Assembly: GCA_902580565.1 (NCBI GenBank)
Contig: CACHLD010000003.1
Span: 1-64,000, forward strand
DNA: 64,000 nt
From: an uncultured Pelagibacteraceae bacterium
GTDB lineage: Bacteria > Pseudomonadota > Alphaproteobacteria > Pelagibacterales > Pelagibacteraceae
Direction: 5' to 3'
Position numbers and translations under genes: made by a program. The notes under the pieces were generated by a model. It ran no database searches and was not told the origin of the DNA. It saw only the letters and a program-made list of their open reading frames with translations. Numbering within the stretch: the first letter of the stretch is position 1; every line of letters starts with the position of its first letter. Shown here one piece after another: positions 52,368-60,806 of the stretch.

Positions 52368-53664
52368 ATTTTTTAAAATTGTATTACCAAAAAGATTATT
52401 TTATAGGGCTTTAATTATAGTTGCTGCACCAACAATTATATTACAAATTATAATTACAATTGTCTTTTATGATAGTGTTTGGATTAAAGCCAACAAAAAT
52501 ATAACTAGATCTTTAGTTTCACAATTACAAACTATTCAAAACGTATATCTTAATAATAAGGATAACTTAGATTTTTTTACAGACAGTTATAAAAATAATT
52601 TTAATTTTGAGATAAGTATTAATAAAGAATCCTTTCCTAAATCTACGGGAGAAAGAAAGTTTAGTCCTATGGATAGATCTTTAAGGAGAGAACTAAAGTC
52701 TACTTTCGGAAATAATAATTATTGGTTTAATACAGTCAAATTTAAAAATGCTGTAGAAATAAAAGTTAGAACTGAAGATGAAGTTATTGAATTTATAGTT
52801 CCTAAAGATATGATATCAGCTTCGTCAGTAAGATTATTTGTTTTGTGGACCACTCTTCCTTCGATTGTTCTAATTTTTATTGCTCTTATCTTTTTAAAAA
52901 ATCAAACAAAACCACTCGTAAGACTTGCAAAAGCAGCAGAAAAATTTGGTAAAGGAGATTATATTAATAATTTTAGACCTTCAGGAGCAGCAGAAATCAG
53001 AAAGGCTGCTTACGAATTTGATAGAATGGCAAAAAGAATTAATCGTCATTTAAATCAGAGATCTGAAATGCTTTCGGGCATAAGTCATGATTTAAGAACG
53101 CCGCTCACAAGATTAAAATTACAACTTGAAATGTTGAGTCAAAAAGATATTTCAAAAAATATGTCTAAAGATATAGATGAGATGGAAAATATGTTAAACG
53201 ATTATTTACAGTTTGCTAAAACACAAGCAAAAGAAGAAACTTCATCAATAAATTTATCTAGTTTAATCAAAGATATTAAAAGAGAATTTAGTAATGAAAA
53301 TTTAGTCTTAGAGAATTTGGAGGACATTACACTTAAAGGAAGATCATCAGCATTAAAAAGATGCTTGGAGAATGTTATTCAAAATGGATTAATTTACGGA
53401 AATAATGTTTTTATAAATTTATATAGAGGATCAAATATAGCATCAATAACTATTGATGACGACGGCCCAGGTGTTCCTGAAGATCAGTATAAGAATGTTT
53501 TAAAACCTTTTGTAAGACTTGATAAAAGTAGAAGCCTCAATAAATCTGGAGTGGGTTTAGGTTTAGCAATTGTGGAAGATGTTATCAATTCACATGGAGG
53601 AAGTATTTCACTAGGAAAAAGTAAGCATAATGGTCTTCAAGTTAAGATTTCTTTACCTTTTTAA
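52348..53664 (+). CDS. Sensor histidine kinase, EnvZ-like, partner of PetR
   Basis: This inner-membrane kinase has 438 residues. It has a membrane segment at about 20-40, a periplasmic sensor region (about 45-160), a second segment at about 163-185, a HAMP linker (KPLVRLAKAAEKFGKGD), HisKA with the phospho-His in LSGISHDLRTPLTRLKLQ and HATPase (IDDDGPGVPEDQ, GVGLGLAIVEDVINSHGG). The layout is like EnvZ. It overlaps petR by 20 bp and is convergent with ubiK. The signal is unknown. Confidence 0.9.
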   Translation: MFSGLNKFFKIVLPKRLFYRALIIVAAPTIILQIIITIVFYDSVWIKANKNITRSLVSQLQTIQNVYLNNKDNLDFFTDSYKNNFNFEISINKESFPKSTGERKFSPMDRSLRRELKSTFGNNNYWFNTVKFKNAVEIKVRTEDEVIEFIVPKDMISASSVRLFVLWTTLPSIVLIFIALIFLKNQTKPLVRLAKAAEKFGKGDYINNFRPSGAAEIRKAAYEFDRMAKRINRHLNQRSEMLSGISHDLRTPLTRLKLQLEMLSQKDISKNMSKDIDEMENMLNDYLQFAKTQAKEETSSINLSSLIKDIKREFSNENLVLENLEDITLKGRSSALKRCLENVIQNGLIYGNNVFINLYRGSNIASITIDDDGPGVPEDQYKNVLKPFVRLDKSRSLNKSGVGLGLAIVEDVINSHGGSISLGKSKHNGLQVKISLPF

Positions 53665-53889
53665 TTTTTTTTTCTTTGATGTTAATTTCTTAATAATATT
53701 TTCTTGTTTTTGAACAATTTTCTTAAGAACTTCAAATTCTTCTCTTGGAACTAATCGAAGTTTATATATTAATTTATCTCGGGTAAATTTGATGTCAGTA
53801 GATATTTCTTTTTGGATATCTTTAGATGTTAAAATACCATTTTCGATTAAACTAGATAAAGTTTTTAATAATTTTTCTGAATTACTCAT
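53653..53889 (-). CDS. ubiK: UbiK/BMFP family ubiquinone biosynthesis accessory factor
   Basis: This small protein has 78 residues with two helices and a coiled-coil end. The late stretch RDKLIYKLRLVPREEFEVLKKIVQKQENIIKKL matches the BMFP/YqiC family (pattern VSREEFEV...), quoted in parts. In E. coli the protein aids late ubiquinone steps with UbiJ. It is encoded alone, convergent with the sensor kinase (12-bp overlap) and divergent from lgt (51 bp). Confidence 0.82.
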   Translation of the reverse strand: MSNSEKLLKTLSSLIENGILTSKDIQKEISTDIKFTRDKLIYKLRLVPREEFEVLKKIVQKQENIIKKLTSKKKKLKR

Positions 53890-53940
53890 AATTGATCTTA
53901 TTTGATAGAATAATAAATTTCAAATATGTTATAAGTAAGT

Positions 53941-54720
53941 ATGTATATCCACAATTTAGACCCTGTATTGTTTGATTTTGGTTCGTTTGTTATTAGATGG
54001 TATTCTCTTGCTTATATTTTGGGAATTTTCGCCGGGTGGTGGTTAGGAAAAAGGATTATTTATAGAAAACTTAATACTTTTAATTTCAATTTTGACATAA
54101 AAGAATTTGATAATTTAATTACCTACATAATTGTTTCGATAATTGTAGGTGGTAGACTTGGGTATGTTTTATTTTATAATTTTGAATATTATATATTAAA
54201 CCCAACAGATGTTTTTAAAATTTGGAAGGGTGGTATGTCCTTTCATGGTGCTTTAATAGGTATAATTTTAGGAACTCATTTATTTTCTATTAAAAAGAAT
54301 ATTTCTACTTTTTTTTTATTAGATGTAATAGCTTGTGTTTCTCCGATTGGAATATTTTTTGGCCGTATAGCTAACTTTATAAATGGAGAACTAGTAGGTA
54401 AAACAACCAGCGTCCCTTGGGGTGTTATCTTTCCACAATTTGATGCTTTTTCTAGACATCCTTCTCAACTTTATGAAGCTATACTTGAGGGATTAATTTT
54501 ATTTGTAATAATGAATTTATTATTATTCAGAAAAAATTATATAATTGGAACTTGTTCTTATATGTTTCTTCTTTTATACGGCTGTTTTAGAATTTTTTCA
54601 GAATTTTTTAGAGAACCAGATGTCCAAATTGGTTATCTGCTAAATTTTATAAGCATGGGAACGCTTTTAAGTATATTTATGATAATAGGTGGAATAATTA
54701 TTTTTTTAAAAAGAAGATGA
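53941..54720 (+). CDS. lgt: Prolipoprotein diacylglyceryl transferase
   Basis: Lgt adds diacylglyceryl to the lipobox cysteine of prelipoproteins. It is a membrane protein of 259 residues with about seven hydrophobic segments. Family motifs are IIVGGRLGYVLFYN, WKGGMSFHGALIG (with the essential His), GRIANFINGELVGK (the Lgt signature) and SRHPSQLYEAILEG. It is the first gene of an lgt-midA-pgeF unit (4-bp overlap with midA), an order also known in other alphaproteobacteria. BamD in this window is one likely substrate. Confidence 0.97.
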   Translation: MYIHNLDPVLFDFGSFVIRWYSLAYILGIFAGWWLGKRIIYRKLNTFNFNFDIKEFDNLITYIIVSIIVGGRLGYVLFYNFEYYILNPTDVFKIWKGGMSFHGALIGIILGTHLFSIKKNISTFFLLDVIACVSPIGIFFGRIANFINGELVGKTTSVPWGVIFPQFDAFSRHPSQLYEAILEGLILFVIMNLLLFRKNYIIGTCSYMFLLLYGCFRIFSEFFREPDVQIGYLLNFISMGTLLSIFMIIGGIIIFLKRR

Positions 54721-55778
54721 GGTCTAATCAAAATTTTTTTAGTAATTCAAAAGAGCTTCCAATTGATAAATTTTTAGAAAACGTACTTTATAATAAGAAA
54801 GGTTATTACTCATCTAATTTACCATTTGGAGCTAAAGGAGATTTTATAACTTCACCGGGAATATCTGACTTGTTCTCTGAAATGATTGGTGTTTGGATTA
54901 TATCAACTTGGCAATCACTAGGTGAACCAAAAAATTTTAATATAATTGAACTTGGTCCAGGAGATGGAAGTTTAACAAAAATTTTACTTCGCACTTTTAG
55001 AAAATTTTCTACATTTAACAAATCAGCTAATATTTTTTTATACGAAAAAAGCAATAAATTAAAAAATTTGCAAAAAAAAAATATTAATAGTTCCAAAGTA
55101 AAATGGATTAAAGATTTTAACAACTTAAAAAAAGGGCCTGTAATTTTTTTCGGTAACGAGTTTTTTGATGCAATACCAATAAAACAATTTCTGCACAAAG
55201 ATGGTGTGTTTTTAGAAAAATATCTCTTTTTAAATAAGAAATATAAAATAGAAGAATTTTTTAAAAAAGCCTCTGCAAAAGATATACTTGAATTAAAAAA
55301 GTATAAATCACTTGAGGATATAAAGTTTATAGAGTTTCCAAAAAAAGGACTGCAAGAATTAAATAAAATCGTAAATAAAATTTTAAAATTAAGAGGAGGC
55401 CTACTTCTAATTGATTATGGTTATCTTATTTCTAAGAATAAAAATACCCTTCAATCAGTTCTAAAACATAAAAAGAATAAGTTATTTGATAATTTGGGCA
55501 AAGCAGATATTACTTCCTTGGTAAACTTTGATCTTTTAAGAGAACATTTAATTAAAAAAAAGTTAAAAGTAAAAAATATAGTGTCTCAAAAATTCTTCTT
55601 AGAAAGAATGGGTATAATTAAAAGAGCAAATATCTTAAGTAAAAAAATGAGTTTTAAAGAGCAAACTAATTTATATCTTAGATTAAAAAGATTGCTTGAT
55701 AAAAGATTAATGGGAAAATTATTTAAAGTTATTTTTGCTTATAAATTTCATAAAGACAACTTTATAGGATTTAAATAA
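54717..55778 (+). CDS. MidA/NDUFAF7-family SAM-dependent methyltransferase
   Basis: This is a 353-residue protein of COG1565. Seen: GDFITSPGISDLFSEMIGVWI, the SAM loop IIELGPGDGSLTKILL, GNEFFDAIPIKQF and LLIDYGYL. The mitochondrial relative NDUFAF7 methylates an arginine of respiratory complex I; whether the bacterial protein does so is not established. It overlaps lgt by 4 bp and its last base is shared with the start of pgeF. Confidence 0.88.
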   Translation: MRSNQNFFSNSKELPIDKFLENVLYNKKGYYSSNLPFGAKGDFITSPGISDLFSEMIGVWIISTWQSLGEPKNFNIIELGPGDGSLTKILLRTFRKFSTFNKSANIFLYEKSNKLKNLQKKNINSSKVKWIKDFNNLKKGPVIFFGNEFFDAIPIKQFLHKDGVFLEKYLFLNKKYKIEEFFKKASAKDILELKKYKSLEDIKFIEFPKKGLQELNKIVNKILKLRGGLLLIDYGYLISKNKNTLQSVLKHKKNKLFDNLGKADITSLVNFDLLREHLIKKKLKVKNIVSQKFFLERMGIIKRANILSKKMSFKEQTNLYLRLKRLLDKRLMGKLFKVIFAYKFHKDNFIGFK

Positions 55779-56548
55779 TGTTTTACTCAAAAAATCTAAA
55801 AAAATTTAAAAATATCAAGCATGGATTCTTTTCAAAAAAAGGAGGTTTTTCTAAGGGTATTTACAAAAGTCTCAACTGTGGTCGTGGCTCAAAAGATGAT
55901 AAGCGTAACATAAAGAGAAATCTTGCATTGGTATCAAAAAGAATATTGTTAAATCAGAAAAATTTAAAATTAATGTATCAAACACATGGTAATAAAGTAA
56001 TTTTGATAAATAAAAAAAATAAAAATAATAAAATATTTTTTTGTGATGCTTTAATAACAAACTTAAACGAAATTGGTTTAGGTGTTGTTACTGCAGATTG
56101 TGTTCCTATTTTAATTTATGACTCTCTAAACAATGTTATAGGTTGTGTTCACGCAGGTTGGAAAGGTGCAATTTCTGGAATTATCGAAAATACTATTATA
56201 AAAATTAAAAATCTTAATAAAAAATGTAAAATTTTTGCAGCTGTTGGTCCTTGTATTGGAAAAAAAAGTTATGAAGTTAATTTAACTTTTTATAAAAATT
56301 TTATATCTAAATCGAAAAAAAACTCTATTTACTTCAAAACAAAAAATAAATACAAAAAATTTTTCAATCTTAGAAAATTTGTAAGCAACAAACTTCTAAG
56401 ATTGAATATAAGTGTAGATCACGTAAATCGTGATACTTTTGCAGAAAAAAGTAGTTTTTTTAGTTATAGAAGATCTCAAAAACTAGGTGAAAGTGATTAT
56501 GGTAGATGCATTTCAGTTGTTAGTTTGACAAAGTTTAGCCAAAATTAA
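55778..56548 (+). CDS. pgeF: PgeF/YfiH, multicopper-laccase-like (DUF152) protein
   Basis: It belongs to the peptidoglycan-editing/purine-nucleoside enzyme family. The three zinc-site residues are seen in MYQTHGNKV (His), VTADCVPILI (Cys) and CVHAGWKGAISG (His), with AAVGPCIGKKSYEV afterwards. E. coli YfiH affects removal of wrongly incorporated serine in peptidoglycan; relatives cleave or deaminate purine nucleosides. The length of 256 residues is normal. It closes the lgt-midA-pgeF unit; about 110 bp follow before prs. Confidence 0.9.
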   Translation: MFYSKNLKKFKNIKHGFFSKKGGFSKGIYKSLNCGRGSKDDKRNIKRNLALVSKRILLNQKNLKLMYQTHGNKVILINKKNKNNKIFFCDALITNLNEIGLGVVTADCVPILIYDSLNNVIGCVHAGWKGAISGIIENTIIKIKNLNKKCKIFAAVGPCIGKKSYEVNLTFYKNFISKSKKNSIYFKTKNKYKKFFNLRKFVSNKLLRLNISVDHVNRDTFAEKSSFFSYRRSQKLGESDYGRCISVVSLTKFSQN

Positions 56549-56616
56549 TCACTATAGTTAATATTGTTAAAGGTCTTTTAATAAAAATTCTTCAACAACG
56601 ATTAATTTTATTTGGT

Positions 56617-56645
56617 TTGAAAAGATTTAGAAATAACTGTATAAA
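56617..56645 (+). promoter_or_regulatory. Promoter of prs
   Basis: TTGAAA (-35, 56617-56622) and TATAAA (-10, 56640-56645) are 17 bp apart. The implied start near 56652 is only a few bases ahead of the prs ATG at 56658, so the mRNA would be almost leaderless. This supports the ATG over an upstream in-frame TTG. Confidence 0.55.
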
Positions 56646-56657
56646 TTATTGTGTTCC

Positions 56658-57590
56658 ATGAAAATTTTATCAGGTACTAGCAATCTTCAATTAAGCAAAG
56701 ATATTTCAAAAAAGCTGAAGTTAAAATTAGTTAATACAAATATTAGAAGATTCTCCGATGGCGAGATCTATATTGAAATAAATGAAAATATTAGAGGAAA
56801 TAGTGTTTTTGTCATTCAATCAACTTCTAATCCAGCAAATGATAATTTAATGGAACTTTTGTTAGTAATTGATGCTTTGAAAAGATCATCAGCAAAAAAT
56901 ATTACTGCGGTAATCCCTTATTTTGGTTACGCGAGACAAGACAGAAAAGTTGCACCTAGAACATCCATCTCTGCCAAAGTTGTAGCAAATTTAATTACTA
57001 ATGCTGGAGCAAGTAGAGTTGTTACAGTAGACCTTCACGCAGGACAAATCCAAGGTTTCTTTGACATGCCTGTAGACAATTTATTTACAACCCCGCTTTT
57101 TGCAAAGTATATTAAAAAAAAATTAAACAATAAAAAATTAATTTGTGTATCACCTGATGTTGGTGGAGTTCAAAGAACTAGAGGATTAGCTACAAGAATA
57201 AAAGCTGATCTAGCGATAATTGATAAAAGAAGGCCAACTCCAGGAAGGTCTCAAGTAATGAATATCATCGGAAACGTAAAAAATAAAACTTGTATCATAG
57301 TAGATGATATAATTGATAGTGGAGGAACAATAGTAAATGCGGTTGATGCTTTAAAGAAAAACGGAGCTCAAGAAGTTTATGTTTTTATTACTCATGCAGT
57401 ATTGAGCGGGGATGCAGTAAAAAAAATTAAAAATTCAAAAATTAAAAAACTTATAATCACTGATACTATTAATAACTCTCAAAAAATTAAAAATAACAAT
57501 AAAATAGAGGTCTTATCCATCTCTTCATTAATGTCAGAGGCAATAAAAAGAATAGCGAATTCAAATTCTGTGTCAGATTTATTCAATTAA
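56658..57590 (+). CDS. prs: Ribose-phosphate pyrophosphokinase
   Basis: It makes PRPP from ribose-5-phosphate and ATP for nucleotide, His and Trp synthesis. Seen: PYFGYARQDRK, VTVDLHAGQIQGFFDMPVDN (ribose/cation-binding) and the PRPP loop CIIVDDIIDSGGTIVNA. The length from the ATG is 310 residues. The frame is open three codons further to a TTG at 56649, but the ATG gives the canonical start (MKILSGTSNLQL) and fits the promoter. Confidence 0.96.
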   Translation: MKILSGTSNLQLSKDISKKLKLKLVNTNIRRFSDGEIYIEINENIRGNSVFVIQSTSNPANDNLMELLLVIDALKRSSAKNITAVIPYFGYARQDRKVAPRTSISAKVVANLITNAGASRVVTVDLHAGQIQGFFDMPVDNLFTTPLFAKYIKKKLNNKKLICVSPDVGGVQRTRGLATRIKADLAIIDKRRPTPGRSQVMNIIGNVKNKTCIIVDDIIDSGGTIVNAVDALKKNGAQEVYVFITHAVLSGDAVKKIKNSKIKKLIITDTINNSQKIKNNNKIEVLSISSLMSEAIKRIANSNSVSDLFN

Positions 57591-57593
57591 TAC

Positions 57594-57622
57594 TTGTTTT
57601 ATTAAATTAGTTAAGCTATATA
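57594..57622 (+). promoter_or_regulatory. Possible promoter of rplY
   Basis: TTGTTT (57594-57599) and TATATA (57617-57622) are 17 bp apart in the 51-bp gap ahead of rplY. The -10 lies within a perfect 12-bp palindrome AGCTATATAGCT (57614-57625). The match is moderate. Confidence 0.35.
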
Positions 57623-57641
57623 GCTCTTCCAACAAAATTAA

Positions 57642-58409
57642 ATGAGCAACTTAAAAGCAGTAAAAAGAGAAAGAAGTACTTCTGGAACAACTAACAAGTT
57701 GAGATCGTCTGGATTTATACCCGCAATATTATATGGAGGAAAAGATCCAAATCAAAAAATATCAATCGAAAAGAAAGATGTTAGAGACATAATTAACTCC
57801 GATAATTTTTTATCAAAAGTTTTGGAACTTGATATTGAAGGCAAGAAAGAAAAAGTTTTACCAAGAGATGTTGCTTATCATGTTGTTTCTGAGGAGCCTA
57901 TACACATAGACTTTATGAGAGTTGTTTCTGGAAAAAAAATAGTTTTAGAGATACCAGTTAAATTTATAAATCAACCTGATTCTCCTGGGCTTAAAAGAGG
58001 AGGCGTGCTTAATATTGTTAGAAGAGCGGTAGAGTTAAGATGTCCTGCAGAAAATATTCCAAATGATATTATAATTGATTTGACCGGGACTGATATTGGT
58101 ACAAGTATTAAGATTTCTTCGGTTAATTTGCCAGAAAATGTTACTCCAACAATTACAGATAGAGATTTCGTTATAGCAACAGTCGCTGCTCCAACAGTAA
58201 TTAAAGAACCAGAAAAACCTGCAGAAGAAACTGCAGAGGGTGCTGAGGGAGAAGTTGCAGTTGAAGGTGCGGAAGCGGGAGCTAAAGATGGAGATCCAGC
58301 TAAAAAAGATGAAAAAGGGAAAGAAGCTTCGGCTGGAGATAAGAAATCAGAAGATAAAAAACCTGCTGAAAAAAAACCTGCTGAAAAAAAACCTGCTGAA
58401 AAAAAATAA
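57642..58409 (+). CDS. rplY: 50S ribosomal protein L25 (CTC type)
   Basis: L25 binds 5S rRNA. It has the N-terminal L25 domain (LRSSGFIPAILYGGKDPN, SDNFLSKVLELDIEG, VLPRDVAYHVVSEEPIHIDFMRV, in parts) and the TL5/CTC beta-barrel domain after it (IPVKFINQPDSPGLKRGGVLN). The last about 65 residues are low complexity: first rich in Ala, Glu and Gly, then Lys, Pro and Ala, ending in three 5-residue repeats KPAEK. The tail brings it to 255 residues. pth follows after 5 bp, a common pairing. Confidence 0.94.
   Translation: MSNLKAVKRERSTSGTTNKLRSSGFIPAILYGGKDPNQKISIEKKDVRDIINSDNFLSKVLELDIEGKKEKVLPRDVAYHVVSEEPIHIDFMRVVSGKKIVLEIPVKFINQPDSPGLKRGGVLNIVRRAVELRCPAENIPNDIIIDLTGTDIGTSIKISSVNLPENVTPTITDRDFVIATVAAPTVIKEPEKPAEETAEGAEGEVAVEGAEAGAKDGDPAKKDEKGKEASAGDKKSEDKKPAEKKPAEKKPAEKK
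58359..58406 (+). repeat. 15-bp tandem repeat in the end of rplY
   Basis: Three near-perfect 15-bp units (core CCTGCTG plus an A tract, at 58362, 58377 and 58392) encode KPAEK repeats at the L25 C-terminus. Units are in frame, so copy number may vary without breaking the gene. The A8 tracts also invite slippage. Confidence 0.85.
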
Positions 58410-58414
58410 TTAAT

Positions 58415-58987
58415 ATGCTTTTACTTGTTGGATTAGGAAATCCAGGCTCTAACTATACGAATACTCGACATAACATTGGTTTTAAAATAATTGATGCCAT
58501 TAACAATCATTTTAAACTTTCAAAACAAAAACCAAAATTTAAAGGTTTGTTAACTACTGGAAACATAGATTCTAAAAAAATTTACGCCATTAAACCTCTT
58601 ACTTTTATGAATAACTCAGGTACTGCAATTAAAGAATTAATTGATTATTTTAAAATTGATGCGAAAAATGTTTTTGTTTTTCATGACGACATGGATATTG
58701 ATTTTGGAAAAATTAAAGTTAAGTTTGGCGGTAGTAGCGCAGGTCATAATGGCATTGAGTCAATTGATAAGTTTATAGGTAAAGATTATTCAAGAGTTCG
58801 TGTAGGTATAGGGCATCCAAAGACAAAGAAAAAAGTAAATAACCATGTATTAGAAGACTTTAAAGATGATGAAGAGGAAAAAATTAAAGAGATTACTGAG
58901 AGTATTGTAAAACTTATACCTACTCTTATTGACAAAAAAATAGACTTATTTTCAAGCAAAGTTAATCAGAATCTTAATGGGATTTAA
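58415..58987 (+). CDS. pth: Peptidyl-tRNA hydrolase
   Basis: Pth recycles peptidyl-tRNAs released from stalled ribosomes. Seen: LLVGLGNPGSNYTNTRHNIGF (with the catalytic His), KPLTFMNNSGTAI, VFHDDMDIDFGKIKVKFGGSSAGHNGIESI (catalytic Asp and tRNA-binding loop) and YSRVRVGIGHP, quoted in parts. The length of 190 residues is normal. It overlaps ychF by 11 bp. Confidence 0.96.
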   Translation: MLLLVGLGNPGSNYTNTRHNIGFKIIDAINNHFKLSKQKPKFKGLLTTGNIDSKKIYAIKPLTFMNNSGTAIKELIDYFKIDAKNVFVFHDDMDIDFGKIKVKFGGSSAGHNGIESIDKFIGKDYSRVRVGIGHPKTKKKVNNHVLEDFKDDEEEKIKEITESIVKLIPTLIDKKIDLFSSKVNQNLNGI

Positions 58988-60047
58988 ATGTGGTATAGTT
59001 GGCTTACCTAATGTTGGAAAATCAACTTTATTTAATGCTTTGACTGCTTCAAAAAATGCTGAGGCTGCAAACTTTCCTTTTTGTACCATCGATCCTAATA
59101 TTGGTATTGTTGACGTAATAGACAAAAGATTAGATCAACTATCAAAGCTATCTAACTCAAAGAAAAAAATTTACACAAATATAACTTTTGTAGATATTGC
59201 TGGATTAGTAAAAGGTGCCTCGAAAGGAGAAGGATTAGGAAATAAATTTCTTTCTCATATAAGAGAAGTAGACGCAATTATTCACCTTGTAAGATGCTTT
59301 GAATCAGAAAAAATTACTCATGTAAACGCAAAGATAAATCCTTCGAATGATTTAGAAACAATTAAAACTGAAATTATACTTTCAGATATTGATTTAATTC
59401 AAAAAAAACTTGAAAAAAATAAAAAAAAATTTTTAAAGGAAACTGAAATTGAAACTTTGAAAAACACACTAAAAGATTTAAATCAGGGAAAAGATCCTGA
59501 TGTAACTAGTGAGGAACAATACACATTTTTATCTAGCGTAGGCTTATTAAGCATTAAGCCTAAAATTATTGTTTGTAATGTGGATGAAGAAAGTTTATCT
59601 AAAGGAAATCAATTTACAGAAATAATAAATAAAAATTATCCTAAAGAAAAAATTGTAACGATCTGTGCAGATATAGAAGATCAAATTGTGGGTTTAGATA
59701 AGAGTGAGAGAGAGATATTTATGAAAGAGATTGGATTAAATAAAACCGGTCTGAATCAATTAATAAAAGAAGGTTATGAACTTTTAAGTTTAGATACGTT
59801 TTTTACTTCTGGTCCAGAAGAAAGTAGAGCTTGGACAATTAAAAAAAATACTTTGGCTCCAAAAGCGGCAAGTGTCATTCATACTGATTTTGAAAAAAAT
59901 TTTATAAAAGCTGAGGCAGTTTCTTGTGATGATTTTATAAAGTTTGGTAGTGCTGAAAAATGTAAACAAAATGGCAAATTAAGAATTGAAGGTAAAGATT
60001 ATATTGTAAAAGATGGAGATGTACTATTTTTCAGAGTCAACCCTTGA
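58977..60047 (+). CDS. ychF: Ribosome-binding ATPase YchF
   Basis: YchF is an Obg-related P-loop protein that hydrolyses ATP and binds the ribosome. Seen: GIVGLPNVGKSTLFNALT (P-loop), VDIAGLVKGASKGEGLGNKFL (switch II), IIVCNVDEES in place of the NKxD element, a helical insertion and a C-terminal TGS domain (FFTSGPEESRAWTIKKNTLA, in parts). The length of 356 residues is normal. The 3' end overlaps petC on the other strand by 24 bp. Confidence 0.96.
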   Translation: MGFKCGIVGLPNVGKSTLFNALTASKNAEAANFPFCTIDPNIGIVDVIDKRLDQLSKLSNSKKKIYTNITFVDIAGLVKGASKGEGLGNKFLSHIREVDAIIHLVRCFESEKITHVNAKINPSNDLETIKTEIILSDIDLIQKKLEKNKKKFLKETEIETLKNTLKDLNQGKDPDVTSEEQYTFLSSVGLLSIKPKIIVCNVDEESLSKGNQFTEIINKNYPKEKIVTICADIEDQIVGLDKSEREIFMKEIGLNKTGLNQLIKEGYELLSLDTFFTSGPEESRAWTIKKNTLAPKAASVIHTDFEKNFIKAEAVSCDDFIKFGSAEKCKQNGKLRIEGKDYIVKDGDVLFFRVNP

Positions 60048-60806
60048 CCAGATCTTCTTCATACTCAAATAAACTAAAATTGTTAAAAGCACCAAATAAA
60101 TGATTACCTTTACTCCAGTTTTATGTCTTTCCTCGAGTTCAGGCTCTGCTGCCCATGCTAGAAAAGTAGTAACATCTTTAGCCATTTGTTCAACTGTGGA
60201 CTCTGTTCCATCCGCATATTCGACTAAGCCATCCTCAAGATTGTTTGGCATCTTTATTTTATTTCCAATCATATATTTGTTGTAGTAAACCCCCTGGTCT
60301 AATTTTACTCCAGTGGGTGGTTCCTCATAACCAACTAAAACAGAATAAATGTAATTTGCACCACCTTTTCTTGCTTTTACCAATACAGACATATCTGGTG
60401 GATATGCGCCACCATTTGCAGCTGCTGCTGCCTCCTTATTAGGATGGGGGCTTACAAACATATCAGACGGCCTTCCAGGTCTTGTAAACATTTCACCTTG
60501 GTTATCTGGTCCATCAGTAACCTCAAAACTTGCTGCAATAGCTTTTACCTCAGCCTCTGTGAATTCTGGACCGCCAGGCTCTCCAAGATTTCTGTAACTA
60601 AGATATTGCATAGAATGGCATGATGAGCAAACTTCCTTATAAACTTGAAAGCCTCTCTGTAGTGATGCTCTATCAAATTTTCCGGTTATACCTTTGAAGC
60701 TCCAATCCACCTTAATCGGGTCAGTCATTTCAGCGCTTTGTGAAGATACGATTGTTAAGAATAATATTATAATTATTTTGTTTATAATTAAATTAAACTT
60801 TTTCAT
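60024..60806 (-). CDS. petC: Cytochrome c1 of the bc1 complex
   Basis: This is the haem c subunit that passes electrons from the Rieske centre to cytochrome c. It has a signal peptide (about 1-24), the haem site CSSCH (in [20 protein letters not shown]), the distal Met region [12 protein letters not shown], and a C-terminal membrane anchor (about 231-253). The length of 260 residues is normal. It overlaps petB by 14 bp and is the last gene of petABC. Confidence 0.96.
   Translation of the reverse strand: MKKFNLIINKIIIILFLTIVSSQSAEMTDPIKVDWSFKGITGKFDRASLQRGFQVYKEVCSSCHSMQYLSYRNLGEPGGPEFTEAEVKAIAASFEVTDGPDNQGEMFTRPGRPSDMFVSPHPNKEAAAAANGGAYPPDMSVLVKARKGGANYIYSVLVGYEEPPTGVKLDQGVYYNKYMIGNKIKMPNNLEDGLVEYADGTESTVEQMAKDVTTFLAWAAEPELEERHKTGVKVIIYLVLLTILVYLSMKKIWSRVDSEK

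Noticed and set aside
57614-57625. AGCTATATAGCT palindrome ahead of rplY as a regulator site
   Set aside because: It coincides with the likely -10 box, and a 12-bp palindrome of this composition is easily due to chance.
60036-60048. GTCAA-CCC-TTGAC hairpin at the ychF/petC convergent overlap as a terminator
   Set aside because: The stem is only 5 bp, lies inside coding sequence and has no T run on either strand.
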